Positions 45,290 through 56,962 of a stretch of 64,000 nucleotides of DNA are shown in pieces (position 1 is the first letter of the stretch; every line of letters begins with the position of its first letter). The notes under the pieces are model-generated. The model saw only the letters and a list, made by a program, of their open reading frames with translations. It was not told where the DNA came from and did no database searches. Made by a program: the position numbers and the translations under genes. This DNA is from Nautilus pompilius (lineage: Eukaryota > Mollusca > Cephalopoda > Nautilida > Nautilidae), in contig JACATO010001768.1 of the NCBI GenBank assembly GCA_018389105.1, positions 22,901 through 86,900 of the forward strand. The letters run 5' to 3'.

Positions 45290-46975
45290 TTTCTCCAAAC
45301 TCCGGAAGAGAAAAGAACAAATTAATTTTACTGTCAGTCCAATGAATTTTTTTTTTTTTTAAAAAACAAAACATTATAATGTGGGCAAGGGGCGGATAAC
45401 GTCCATTTGACTTGCGTCAGCCCGACCTTCCCCCGAAGAGTTTTCGTCAACATCTTAGAAATCTTTTGAAATTTAATATATATATCAAATATTTATATCC
45501 ATCAAAGAAATCCCTGCTTCTTCTCCCCCCAAAAATATTGCATTCGTAACATCTCCCCCCCCCGTTTGTTTTTCTTGTACGGCGCAAAATACTCGGGTTG
45601 CATCTTCGATCTCTGGCGCGCTGTTCGATAATCAATGGGTACGTGTTTCATTTCCGTCAGGATAATGAACGACTTTCTATATTTACGCTCTCGTTATCTT
45701 CATCTATTTCCTCCAGTGAGCCCGGTATGTAGAGTAGAACAGAAAACCGTGGCCGCGGAAGCCCAGAGTTAAGTGGGTTCCGCCGAGTCTAGCTAAAAAA
45801 AATTTTTTTTAACAAAGACTTAACTGCCCCTACTTAATGATTCATCCACGAGGAGAACCGGGGGGTGGGGGGCGGGCCCCCAGTATGCGCGCGCCGAATA
45901 TCGGCGAGATGAAAGCCCGGAGCGTTTTTATTTATTTTTTTAAAAAAAGAGAAAACAACAATAAATTTGTCGGCAAGTCTGGTGTACGACAGGTCAAAAG
46001 CGGAAAACTTCACAACATCAGATATTCGAACTAACGCGATAGCCACTAGTGAAATTTCAGTAGGACGCCAGATGGCGTTGAACATCACGTGAACGAGTAT
46101 ACAGCATTAGAAAATATTATGGAAGGAGACCCCCCCCTACCTACCCCAGGTTCACGGTCGCGTTTTTTTTTTTTTTGGTACAATTGATTCTGCACTCGTC
46201 AGGCCATGGATGCAAATCTCGCTGTTAACACGGTAGAATCCACGCCATACTTGTAGCTCAGTGAGAGCGTGATGATGGCGGACTGGCCAGCAGAGTCCCG
46301 AGGCGAGAACCAGACAGACAGACAGACAGACAGAAAGAATAATGTCGCTATTCTCGTCAACTCGGCCGCGAGCTTAAGAAACGTATTTTACCGAGACTAA
46401 AACTCCTCGCCCCGTCATTGCTGCGGAGACTTAATTAACATATTTATTCGCGGGACGTAGCAGCCTCGCGCGATAAAGAACGATAACTCTCTCGGCGACG
46501 AAAGTCGTCCCGAGCCGACAACTATGGCGGGCGAACATCTTGACTCGGAACAACAGGGGAGGGAAAGAGGAAGGTGGTGGTGGGTAGTCGCTTCTTTCGA
46601 CACATATTTGTACTTTGCGTTTGCATTAAGAGAGATGCGGCTAATAAATTCAGCAGACCTTCTTGAAATATACACCGCCTGCTTTATAGCCGAGAATGTT
46701 ATCTGGCTCATCACGCCCCATTAAGGATGCTACGCCCAACTTAACCTGTTAAAACGACCCGGTTAATTTAACAGTTTACTACCTGTGCTGTGTCTATATA
46801 TATATCGTGTACGAAAGAACTGGTTTTCTTTCTATGTATAGATTAAGTTAAACCTGTAAAAACAGAGCAACAAGTAAAAGACGAATCAGATGGAGTGTGA
46901 CTATTATTTACTCAGATAACCAGTCACCGGCTTCACTTTATTAACTCGGTGAGATTGGGTTGGGGAACCTCTCCA
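45290..46975. other. Unassigned stretch
   Basis: T run at 45348-45360, C runs at 45554-45563 and 46129-46136, and a CAGA tetranucleotide run at 46313-46333. An ATG at 46524 (ACTATGGCGGGCG) opens 66 codons without known features. No gene recognised. Confidence 0.4.
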
Positions 46976-46979
46976 GGCC

Positions 46980-46993
46980 GCGCCCCCTGGTGG
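46980..46993 (-). promoter_or_regulatory. CTCF-consensus site (exact match)
   Basis: The minus strand reads CCACCAGGGGGCGC, an exact match to CCASYAGRKGGCRS. The flank (GTGGCGCC) is GC-rich against an otherwise mixed background. CTCF is conserved across bilaterians, and orientation matters for loop anchoring. Confidence 0.5.
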
Positions 46994-46999
46994 CGCCTT

Positions 47000-47775
47000 T
47001 GATAGCTATGCTACAGCTTTTCGAATAGTTTTCATGAAAACAAACTTTTCCAAAACGCCTTTAGATACATATACTGTTTTTTTTTTTTTAAAAATAATTT
47101 CAGTATTAGGGGCCAAATAATCATAATTAATACTGCAGTTCTCTTAAAAGAACGGGATACAGCGACAGCTGCGCATCGCAGAGAAATCTAATATTTGCGT
47201 TACCATCGTCGTGTGTAGGGTCTTATGGTCTGTTACGTTTTCCGAGAATATTATCCCATCTATTTCCGTGTTATACGTCTATGACCGGCCCGGCTACAAA
47301 TGCGCGCGCTATTTAATGGGACAAAGGAGAAAGTATCTGGGGGGGGGGGCATCTTCTTTTGGGAAATGGGATTTCAAAAAAAAAAAAAAAAATGTCGCTC
47401 CTGTTTTGTCCATTATTTTAATCGCCAGACAAATGTCTTAGGAAGTTAAAATTCTCTCAAAGGCATCTTCGCCAATATTTATCGGAATCGCCGGCTGGTG
47501 ACTGAGGGGTAGGAGTTTACGAAAGGGAATGTTTAAATAATAATAATAATAATAACAATTGTTGGAATAACCAAGTGACAAAAGTTTCGCAATTGAAAAG
47601 AGGCGCGTCAAAGGGACGTAATTACGCGGATTACAGGGTGTGGCGCGAGATTAACCAAATCAAACCGATGCCATATTATCAGGGTGGGTTAAAGAATCAC
47701 TTCATACGCAATTTCTTTAGGCTGTTCTTTCTATGCAGTGTTTTTTGTCTTTTTTTTTTTCTTCCAATTAATGAA
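47000..47775. other. Unassigned stretch
   Basis: T run at 47078-47089, G11 at 47340-47350, A run at 47376-47391, (AAT)n at 47538-47555. No gene recognised. Confidence 0.4.
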
Positions 47776-47780
47776 TGATT

Positions 47781-47818
47781 CACACACACCACACACACAC
47801 ACACACACACACGCACAC
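47781..47818. repeat. (CA)n microsatellite
   Basis: CACACACC then a pure CA run. An isolated TGACGTCA follows at 47838-47845, and a (GGAC)n run at 47914-47933. Confidence 0.95.
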
Positions 47819-47849
47819 CCTGTCCTCGCATCTCGCGTGACGTCATCCG

Positions 47850-50800
47850 CTCCGCCGGAGTTCTCTCCCCCCTCTTTTCCTAAGAGATATAAAACGCAAG
47901 AACGCATAGCCGGACGGACGGACGGACGGACGGTCCCGGTGCGAGGCACATCGATTATTTAATGTCGAGAAAACTTCGCGAAGTTCTCCCCTGGCCAATC
48001 GATACGCCAGACCCATGTAGCTACACATGTTTATCAGTGATAACGCCAAAATATGCCGCGAGAGATTAGATTGATGGTCCATAGTTTATTGCTTAGATGA
48101 TCTTTGTCGTTTGAACTCTCTCTCTCTCTCTCTCTCACAACAACAACAATAGGATGGTTGGTTTTAGCTCTATATTGTCTTGGCGCAGAGCCAAACGGTC
48201 CTGAATTATAACCGATCGCTTATGGTGATGTCACGACCATAAAAGACGCGTTAGTTAAAACCAAACTGTTTTTTTTTTCGACAAGACTTCCAAAGACTCT
48301 TAGTTAGATATCAGCGATATATATATATTTAAAGGCCTGAGATTCCAGATTGATAAGTCGATGGTTTTTTAAGTGTAAATTTTGTATCTCCGCTCGCCTA
48401 ATTTATCTTCAGTAAATCTGTCACGCGGAACGTACGTAAAAAAAAAAAAAAATTCGCAAACGTTTTGATGTCCGTGGCCGAAACGCACGAAGGTAGATGG
48501 TAAATGCTGGCGCGTGGCTTCCCTCACTGATATTTCAATAATTAGGCGGATCAGCTGAATAAAATGGCTAGTAAGAACCGTCCTCCGAAGATCGCCGAGA
48601 TCTAGCCCGACCCCTGTGACGTCAGACGGCGGACTCACGGTCCGAGTTCCCCAAAAAGCAGGCTAAGAGGAAGTCGCTTCTCCGACATCGAAGCATGGGC
48701 CGTTCTAAGGGGACATTCTTGGGTTTTACCTCCAATTTTTTTTTAATTTTTTCCTACGCGCTGCAAGATTTACACCTAATGTTAACCGTATCACGACACG
48801 TGACCACAAGCTCCGGATAACAACGGTTTTCAAGGGGAGAAGTGTGAAATAACAACACACGGATTAGGGGGGGGGTAATCAAAACCCCCCCACACACACA
48901 CACTACGTACGGCGGAGGTGGTTGGCTGGCCATCACAGAAGTAATATCGCGATCACGTGACTATCGTCACCACGTCACAGTTCTTTGACGTCACAGTCTT
49001 CTTCGAATCCGCTCCCAAGCTTCGTTAACGTAAAAAAAAAACAAACAAACAAAAAAAACAACTACTACAAAAGCTGTGGATAGGAAAATTAAACTTCACT
49101 TGCTTAAAAAAAAAAAATTAAAGCTGAAACAGCTCGGGCGTAGACGTGATCAGACTGTTTTGGGTTATGGCGTCACATACGGGTTTCTTACCGAAGTAAA
49201 GCCAAACCGAGGCTCGTAGTGCAAACCACGTCTTTTTTCATTAAGAAGCAAATTCTTTGTTATGAAAACCATATTACAAAAACGCTGTTCATAAGCAGAA
49301 AAAATGTGCCCGGACAGAATTATCATTCGTGTTTGCTTCCGTCCTTTTAACTATATAATTCTATGTAAAATGACTGGCTTTTAAGAAAACTTCTCGAATC
49401 TACGTTGTTCATGAATAGTTGATTATATATATATATGATCCTCAGAGTCTGCGGTTATACCCCTAGTCATTTGAATATTAACTCAGCACGACCTTAACAT
49501 TAGAAAGACAGCTTAGTCTTTCACAGTCACGTGACTACTCAATAAATTACTATAGATGGCCTGGAAATGTAAAGAAAAAAGAAAAAGAAAATTCTTTCGA
49601 AGAGATCGTATCTGTTTATTCATTTATCTAATAATCCTATTTTCTTAACCAACAGATTCAGCAGAAAACAGAATATTTCAAATCCAGGAGAAGAAGACAT
49701 GTCAGAAATTGCTGATAGTAGTGCATCCATTTTGCGTTCGAAAATGTTACATGAAAACACTTTTTTCCTTCCCAGTGCGCTGATGTTTAACGTCCGCTCC
49801 TCGACTTCTACGGCCCCGTCCAGGATTACGGTCATGCATGGCGCCGGCGGCACGTGCTGTCAAGGCCAGGTAGCCCGCGGTAACCCTGTCACGTGTGTTA
49901 CAAATGACCGTCTCAATTTCGGACAGGTTTTTCTTATCCAGAAAATATCGACGCCGTTCAGTTGTCTAAAAGCCGCAAGATAATTAATTACCGGCTGCTA
50001 GACATTACAGCGGTGCTTTCTGTTAGCAACGGAGCGTCTGTTCCAGAATGCCTCAGTCAGCATGGCGGCCGGAAGTCCGCCACATAGTTGGCCATAACTG
50101 ACTGTCATCTGTCAGAGGAGGGATGGGTTTCTTTGTGTTACTTGGATATCTTTTGTCTCGCAGGAAAACCAGTTGACTGAACCGGAAGGTCGTTTGGTGG
50201 CAAACGCGAAAGAAAAAAGACTCGGGGTGGGAGAAATCTTGCGACAGTTAAAAGATGGCATCGATCGCCAGTTCCTTGTACGTGAGAGGCCGCCTGCCAC
50301 CAAGTTCCAGCGGAGTCTTTACCGGTCTACACCCTGACTAATCGCCGTTTACCGTATCTAAGCAGAGCGTTGACAACACCGACGCCCGACTGCTGAGTCA
50401 GTCCGCCAGATAGAGATCCGAAAACAAAAAAACGAATAAATTTGAGATTTATTCCAAAGACTGCTGACGCATTGATATTCTATAAATGGAGAGTTTTCAG
50501 ATCGATTTGGACAAGCGTTTTGGAAGAAATAATTTTATTCTACTCTGTTTAATTTTTCTTATTCATTTCATTTGTCCGCACATCCCGCTGCAGGCTGCAG
50601 ATATCTTGCCGAATTAGGGACCATTGTAGGGCGGGAACAGAAAATGGCCGCCGCGAAACTTGGAGAATTCGCAGAAGAGACGCTAATGGTCTGATTATTT
50701 CAACGTTGCAAATTGTTGCAGTGTGGTTCTTATTACGGCCGTGGTATTTAATCACTCTGGGCATTCCACAACTCCAAGTCCGTGTATCGTTTTGAGGCGC

Positions 50801-52040
50801 TTTACCGAAATCCATAACCCGATACTTTTCTCCAAGAAATGGCCGGGGTTTACTTGACGTAATTGTCCGGCTGAAAGCGCTCGGCAATTCCCGCTGGCCC
50901 CGCAGTAAGCCCCTCTCGCTCGGCTTGCTGTTCTCAATCAAATCTAATTTGGCTTTGTCCGCGAGAGCATTTGATATTTTATGCCGAGACAATGAGATGC
51001 CATCGCTGCCTTATCAGGCAAGTAGCTGGGAACAGTAGACCTAATAGCTTCTGACAGGTCTAAACAGGGGAGGGAGAAGGAGAGGGAGGGAGGGAGAGGG
51101 GGAGAGAGAGATGGAGAGAGAGAGAGATGACCAATGCTGAATGCATGATCTTAGACCAAAAGAGTTTCATAAAACTTTTGTATCGTCCGGCTTATCAGTG
51201 CCTACTAACCCTAATCCCCCAACCTTTTGGTTTCTCTTTTGCACTACACCGTTCATGGCGCCGATGGGACATATGTAATTTAGGGAATTCCAACAGAACC
51301 CAGCACTAATCGATACATTAGTCTCTCTTTCTCTCTCGAATTCTGGCCACTCTGCAGTGATGGAATGACGATAAATTCAGTGCTTGCACAAGAACTACGA
51401 CACGAAGGCACGTACGACCTTGCACTGACATTGAGAAGACAAATATTAGATTAAAGATCGTAGCAAAATTCAGACAATGAAAAAGCTGACAGAATTTTTT
51501 CATAATGCACTTTTTAGATTTTAAGTAATTAGAAAAAGTCTGTTGCTTTGTACAAGTGGATACGCTACGATTATTATTTCAGTTTACAGCAAAAAAATTG
51601 GAAATCACTTTCAATGTATATTTTCGCTTTTCAGATTCAATAAAATTGCTTTTTTCCCTCTAAATTAAAGAAAAAGACTACGATGTATACAATACAATTC
51701 TGATAACAATTCCCCCACTTTTGGAATCTAACGCTCAGGTTTTTCTATACAATAATCTAACTAAATACTTTAGTTTGAAGAAAATATTCTTCAATATTGA
51801 AAAAATTAACAAAAATGTTTTTTTAAAAAATATTTTGACTTTGTAAACAATATATATATATATTTTTAAGTACTATGGGTGGTTATTAGAAATATCAACG
51901 TGACACTGAGGTATTAGTATTTCCGGGTTTATGGGGCAAAGCTTAATTCTTCTTTTGGTAATCCCTACCCGCCACCGTCCTGACTTTCGAGGTCCAGTAG
52001 TATCTACAATAGCGGTGAGCTAGAACCACAGCGTTTTATG
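47850..52040. other. Unassigned long stretch
   Basis: (CT)n at 48115-48137, isolated TGACGTCA at 48617-48624 and 48986-48993, and several CACGTGAC words (for example 48798, 48954, 49529). 50050-51000 has balanced, complex composition, with CAGCATGGCGGCCGGAAGTC near 50058 combining YY1-like and ETS-like words, and a 147-codon minus frame at 50549-50992 without a known domain. GA-rich patch 51068-51128. AT-rich from 51520. No gene recognised. Confidence 0.35.
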
Positions 52041-52044
52041 TCTA

Positions 52045-52208
52045 GATGTTGGAGGAAACCTGTGTGGCCAGCTGACGAAGAAAGAGTGGGGAGAAGCCAG
52101 GCCAGCGAGGTGCGCCAAAACCAAGCCGGTCTTGACCGGGATTCAAACTCAGTAGGGGGCAGCACTCTCGACGCAGCAGTCTACTAGTAGACCACCAAGC
52201 GGCGCAAC
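52045..52208 (-). mobile_element. tRNA-derived SINE, copy 2
   Basis: Read on the minus strand from about 52208: GGTGGTCTACTAGTAGAC (A-box region), GAGTTTGAATCCCGG (B-box at about 52138-52150), then CCGGCTTGGTTTTGGCGC, TTCTTCGTCAGCTGGCC and ACAGGTTTCCTCC. The order and spacing of CGGCTTGGTTT and CAGCTGGCC match copy 1 at 17.2 kb. No clear A-tail remains, so its 3' end is set approximately. The head region on the plus strand carries TCAGTAGGGGGCAG, a CTCF-like word. Confidence 0.72.
52149..52162 (+). promoter_or_regulatory. CTCF-like site inside SINE (one mismatch)
   Basis: TCAGTAGGGGGCAG differs from CCASYAGRKGGCRS only at the first base. It lies within the tRNA-like head of the minus-strand SINE; the other SINE copy does not carry it. 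Confidence 0.3.
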
Positions 52209-52485
52209 TCGTAATCAGATCGTATAGAATCACAGCAATAAGTTTGTGTTGGCTGGTTATGTGACGTTAGCGGATTAATTATTTTTTTTTCTAAAACCGT
52301 TAGTACCCACGTGACCGCAGTTGGTTTTGTTTATTTAGATGTGAAGGTTGTGAAAAGACGTAAGATTTAATAAATAAACGAAACGAAAAAAAGATATCAA
52401 CATCCAAGATATATCACTAACAATGAAGTATACTCCGCGAAGGCTTACGTCACGCCTGATTGTGCAGCTTTAGTAAAGTTCGCAA

Positions 52486-52499
52486 CCAGCAGGTGGCGC
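52486..52499 (+). promoter_or_regulatory. CTCF-consensus site (exact match)
   Basis: CCAGCAGGTGGCGC matches CCASYAGRKGGCRS exactly. It stands directly before a (ATT)n run and about 280 bp from the SINE, pointing away from the exact site at 46.98 kb. Confidence 0.5.
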
Positions 52500-52507
52500 C
52501 ACTGGGT

Positions 52508-52508
52508 A

Positions 52509-52566
<58 letters not shown>
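52508..52566. repeat. (ATT)n microsatellite
   Basis: Clean run of about 59 bp. Confidence 0.95.
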
Positions 52567-52567
<1 letters not shown>

Positions 52568-52569
52568 GA

Positions 52570-55225
52570 GACATTTGTCAGTTTGTCTAAATGTGACGCT
52601 ATCATACAGTTCTGACTTTAATTTAACAGATTTTGAATGCTGGTTGATACTTACTTAACTTTATCGATCTCTCTTTTTTCCTAAAGTTGTTTTTTTTTTA
52701 AATTAGCCCAACGAATAATAATGGAAAACCGTTTTGTTCGAAAAGAAAGGACTACCAATAATTACAGCGCATCTTGATCAGTTTAATTAGATGGTAACTA
52801 ATTCACGGCGGAAGACAAGCAGAACTCTGCTTTTGTCTCTTTAAACAGACAGAGTAGAATTAGTTAATGAACCTTGTACACGTTTTTTTTTTATTATTAT
52901 TTACACGTCCTAAAACATGCCCGGGACGTAATGAGATTACAATCATTTCCCGATAAATCTGTATTTCTAATTAAAAAGAAAACTATTCAGTCAAAAGAAC
53001 GACTGTAGTAGTAGTATGTATGTATGTAAGGTGTGTATCGGCCAGTATTCTGTGGTGGACGTAATGGTGAGATGACGTCATATCCGGTTCGCCATATTAA
53101 AATACTGAGGTCTGGGAAAACGGCTCGGGTCGCTAGTAGCTATTTCATTAGTGATGAACTGGTTTACCGACAATTAAGCACAACAAGCAGACAAAGATTT
53201 TCAGGGTAACGAAATTCTGATTCGCCCTTCTCCTTATGCATCATAAACTTGTATTTAGGAAGTGGAATACGAATAAATTTTAGGGGTGCAAAGGGAAACA
53301 AGCAGAACCAAGTTTAGGAAAGAAAGGGGAATTCTAGCAGAAAGGATGCAAACACAAATAAATTAGAGGTGGCCAATAGGAGGTGGGTAATACAGCGGCT
53401 TTGTACGCTGGTTCTTATAATCCCCATCGACAAGAGCAGTGGCCAGTAGAGTTCATGTGTTATTAGAGAGGTTTGCAGTTCTGCGAGTGGTTAAGGAGGG
53501 AGGCAATAACATCATCCGAGAGCATCCAAAATAGGCAGTAGCTCGGCAGAACGTGCTGGGCCTATCGTATGGGTAATGCGTGTGTTTTTAGAACATGCTG
53601 GTCGATTACTCGTTCCCTATATGAGCGAGCGTTATCTCTCCTATTACAAGGAAGTTATCTTTAATCGCAGATCCGTATGGTCTGATAATCAAAATCCTGT
53701 CTCTGTATCTCAACGCAGTCGGGGCGCCTTCCGGAAACACTTCCTGCCCAGACCATCACACCTTCCCTCGTCGAAGCGATCCCTTTCCACGGTGTTCGTC
53801 GGCTGGCTGCACGCTTCACGTTCCCTTCGGATGAGTGCACGCCCTGAGTCACGCTGAAGACTAGATCTTGACTATATCAAAAACGACATGACTCGAGTCG
53901 GCGGTGTCCTAGCGACATGTTTACGACAGCTGAGCCGAAAGTGACGTTGGAGGGGGGACGGACCTGCTGCTGAAGTTGCGACCAGTGGTCCGCCTTGAAC
54001 CGGTCTCCGAACTAACCAAACACTTGAAATTGTCTCCATAGCCAATCCCTTCTTCCACATCTGTTCGTATCTGACCATTCCGTTAGCCGGGTCTGTGACT
54101 GTCTGACCTCTATCCTACCGATAGATCTCAATCTTAGAGAATCTGCCAAACGACTGTGGGTGCTCATTTGTAATGTTGCCCTTCAAAACAAACATCCCAG
54201 CAGAGCCAGAACTGGTAGGAACATAAATCATTCCCCTCCCCCATTCTGTACGCCATAGCTAATTTACATATCTCCTTGATTAAAGTTGTATTGCATGAAG
54301 ATGGATGAGTTTGTCTTGAACGTCTGAAGTGTACAGCTTTAGCCATCTTGAAAATATTTTTGTTTTTCTATTTGTTGTGTAACTTTTAGAAGCCAGTGTA
54401 GTTATTATGGGGGGGAAAGAGTTAAGATGAGTTTATTCCACAATGTTTTACTGCTTTTAGCAAACTGCTTGTCAGGGATTGTAAATGTTTGTTCAGCGAA
54501 TGATTGAGGGCGCAGAATTTACTTTATAGTAAACTATTCCACCTGATAATGTTTTCCTTTGTTGTTCATACCACACAGCAACCCAATTTCTGACTAATTA
54601 ATTAAAGTTGACACAAGCGACAGTTTTAAAAATAGATCACTACCATTTATGGTTCGGCTTTGATAATGAAGTTATTAATTGCCAAATATTCTCCTGTCAG
54701 TTCTCTGAAGGCTGCCATCTTTCTTTTTTTGTGGTTTTGAGAAGGGAGGAGGAGGACCGAGGCGAGAGGTTGCGCGATCACCCACAATCTTACACAACTG
54801 TCACGTGCATAAAAGAGGTTTTCGTGTTCCTTCGTAAGAAAATCCTAGTGTTGCTGTTAATGTTTGAAAAGCGGCAGTTATTTAGACCGACTGCTTGAAA
54901 TCGGTGAAGCAGGAGATTAATGGCACAAAAATTAATTAGTTATAAAGGAAATTGTCTGTACTTATTAAGAGCGCTTCTGTACGTAAAGCAACGTTCTATT
55001 TTTGATGCTTCAACCAAAGTTATTTTTTTAAGTATTATTACAAATCAACTGTGAATAAAAATGTAATAAGTTTTAACAAATCAATATTTTCATCCCTATC
55101 TGTGTTTCTATAAAGAAACCTTACCGTATACTTTTATTTTTTTTGGGGGGGGGACTTCTTTTATTTTATTTAATATAGCCTCATATGACCTTTTTGACCT
55201 TGTGACGGAACTGATCATACGGAAA
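52570..55225. other. Unassigned stretch
   Basis: GTAGTAGTATGTATGTATGT at 53007-53027, isolated TGACGTCA at 53073-53080. Frames of 93-96 codons at 53576-53857 and 54608-54898 show no recognised domain. 54900-55160 is AT-rich with a G9 run at 55145. No gene recognised. Confidence 0.4.
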
Positions 55226-55227
55226 CC

Positions 55228-55893
55228 ATGAAACCCATGGTCACCTGACAGCAACGTCATCAGTCCAAAAATATATCTGACCGGCCAATCACAAGATACT
55301 TTACAATCGATTCAAATCTAAAGGAAACCCCACGGTCACCTGACAGCAACGTCATCAGTCCAAAAATATATCTGACCGGTCAGTCACAAGATACTTTACA
55401 ATCGACTCAAATCTAAAGAAAACCCCACGGTCACCTGACAGCAACGTCATCAGTCCAAAAATATATCTGACCGGCCAATCACAAGATACTTTACAATCGA
55501 CTCAAATCTAAAGGAAACCCCACGGTCACCTGACAGCAACGTCATCAGTCCAAAAATATATCTGACCGGCCAATCACAAGATACTTTACAATCGACTCAA
55601 ATCTAAAGGAAACCCCACGGTCACCTGACAGCAACGTCATCAGTCCAAAAATATATCTGACCGGTCAATCACAAGATACTTTACAATCGATTCAAATCTA
55701 AAGGAAACCCCACGGTCACCTGACAGCAACGTCATCAGTCCAAAAATATATCTGACCGGCCAATCACAAGATACTTTACAATCGACTCAAATCTAAAGGA
55801 AACCCCACGGTCACCTGACAGCAACGTCATCAGTCCAAAAATTATATCTGACCGGCCAATCACAAGATACTTTACAATCGACTCAAATCTAAC
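55228..55893 (+). repeat. Tandem array, 7 copies of a 95-bp unit (array D)
   Basis: Unit anchor TCACCTGACAGCAACGTCAT starts at 55241, 55336, 55431, 55526, 55621, 55716 and 55811: exactly 95 bp each time. The unit continues CAGTCCAAAAATATATCTGA, CCGGCCAATCACAAGATACT, TTACAATCGACTCAAATCTA and AAGGAAACCCCACGG. Copies differ by only a few substitutions and one A insertion in the last copy, so amplification is recent. The upstream flank ATATGACCTTTTTGACCTTG and the downstream CTGCTGCTGTTGTTGTTGTTG run may belong to a host element. Confidence 0.96.
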
Positions 55894-55899
55894 CAACTA

Positions 55900-56955
55900 A
55901 TGGCAACCTTACAGAGCAAATGACAGCTTAAAACAAAGGATGTGACTACTGCTGCTGCTGTTGTTGTTGTTGTCTGGTGACGTTATGGAAATCGATGAGA
56001 AAAACCGCGGTCCTAAACCTCTCAAAGCAACAGAAACTGGAGTTCATCTTTGAAAAGCTAGCTTCACTAAATAGACTTTTTGATAGCAACACTATCCGTA
56101 ATGGTGGAAATAAGATGAATATTTACTAAATAAAATCCGTGCCTACTTTACCACGTTCTTTAAAAGGATTCTAGAAGTTTTTAATATTTTAAAATTTGTA
56201 CAGCGGAATCTCCTATTGTTCTTTTATTTGTTAACAAGGAAAATATTAAAAGAGTAAAGACAGACGACGTCGAGATCAATTCAGGTGTTTGGGACATGTT
56301 ACAAGAACTGAAAACAGTATAGATTTAGGTCGAGCGCTTGCTTGGGGTACATATTAAAGGAAGAAGCCGAAGGGGGAAATTCCTAGAAGCAGAAGAACAG
56401 ATGAGAGTTATCAGCAGAGAAAGCGAGAGACAAGGAGCTTCGGATAGGCAGGTTCACACGAGGGCGCACATCACAGAAGCGGATGAAGAAACTTAGTCTG
56501 AGCTTTGCGGTCAGATAATGGCGGATGTTGGAAGAATAGATGAAGTGTCGGTTAATCAGATTATTTAAGTCTTCTGACTTCGGGGAACTCGGCGAGCACC
56601 GTCATCTGATCATGGAGAGAGAGATGAGGAGAAAGATGAAGAGAAGATGAAGAGCGATATACTCTTTCAATTGCATACAAGTCTTTCCAGAACTGTTTAC
56701 GGTGTGTATCAATATGATATTAATATCTCTATTTGTAAGCGAAACAGCGACAAGTTCGTGTAAAAGTTAAATTTAAAATATTTCACAGACGCTCTGGTAA
56801 TTCAGCCATCACAATCTGCCATGCAACCGTTTTATCACTGGTGTCACTTCATACTAAATATATAAATATTAAGTATAATACCACTCTCAACGCTCTTCGA
56901 TTAATTTTACGCGAACAGCAAACTGTTAAAAAAATAACATAATATCCACCTCGTA
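55900..56955. other. Unassigned stretch
   Basis: Short CTG/TTG run at 55951-55973, then mixed DNA; purine-rich 56345-56470 and 56612-56655. No gene recognised. Confidence 0.4.
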
Positions 56956-56962
56956 CCACCCA

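Noticed and set aside
46240..46310. tRNA-like D-arm TTGTAGCTCAGTGAGAGCG
   Set aside because: A good A-box-like word, but no B-box or T-arm at the right distance, so no tRNA or SINE was called.
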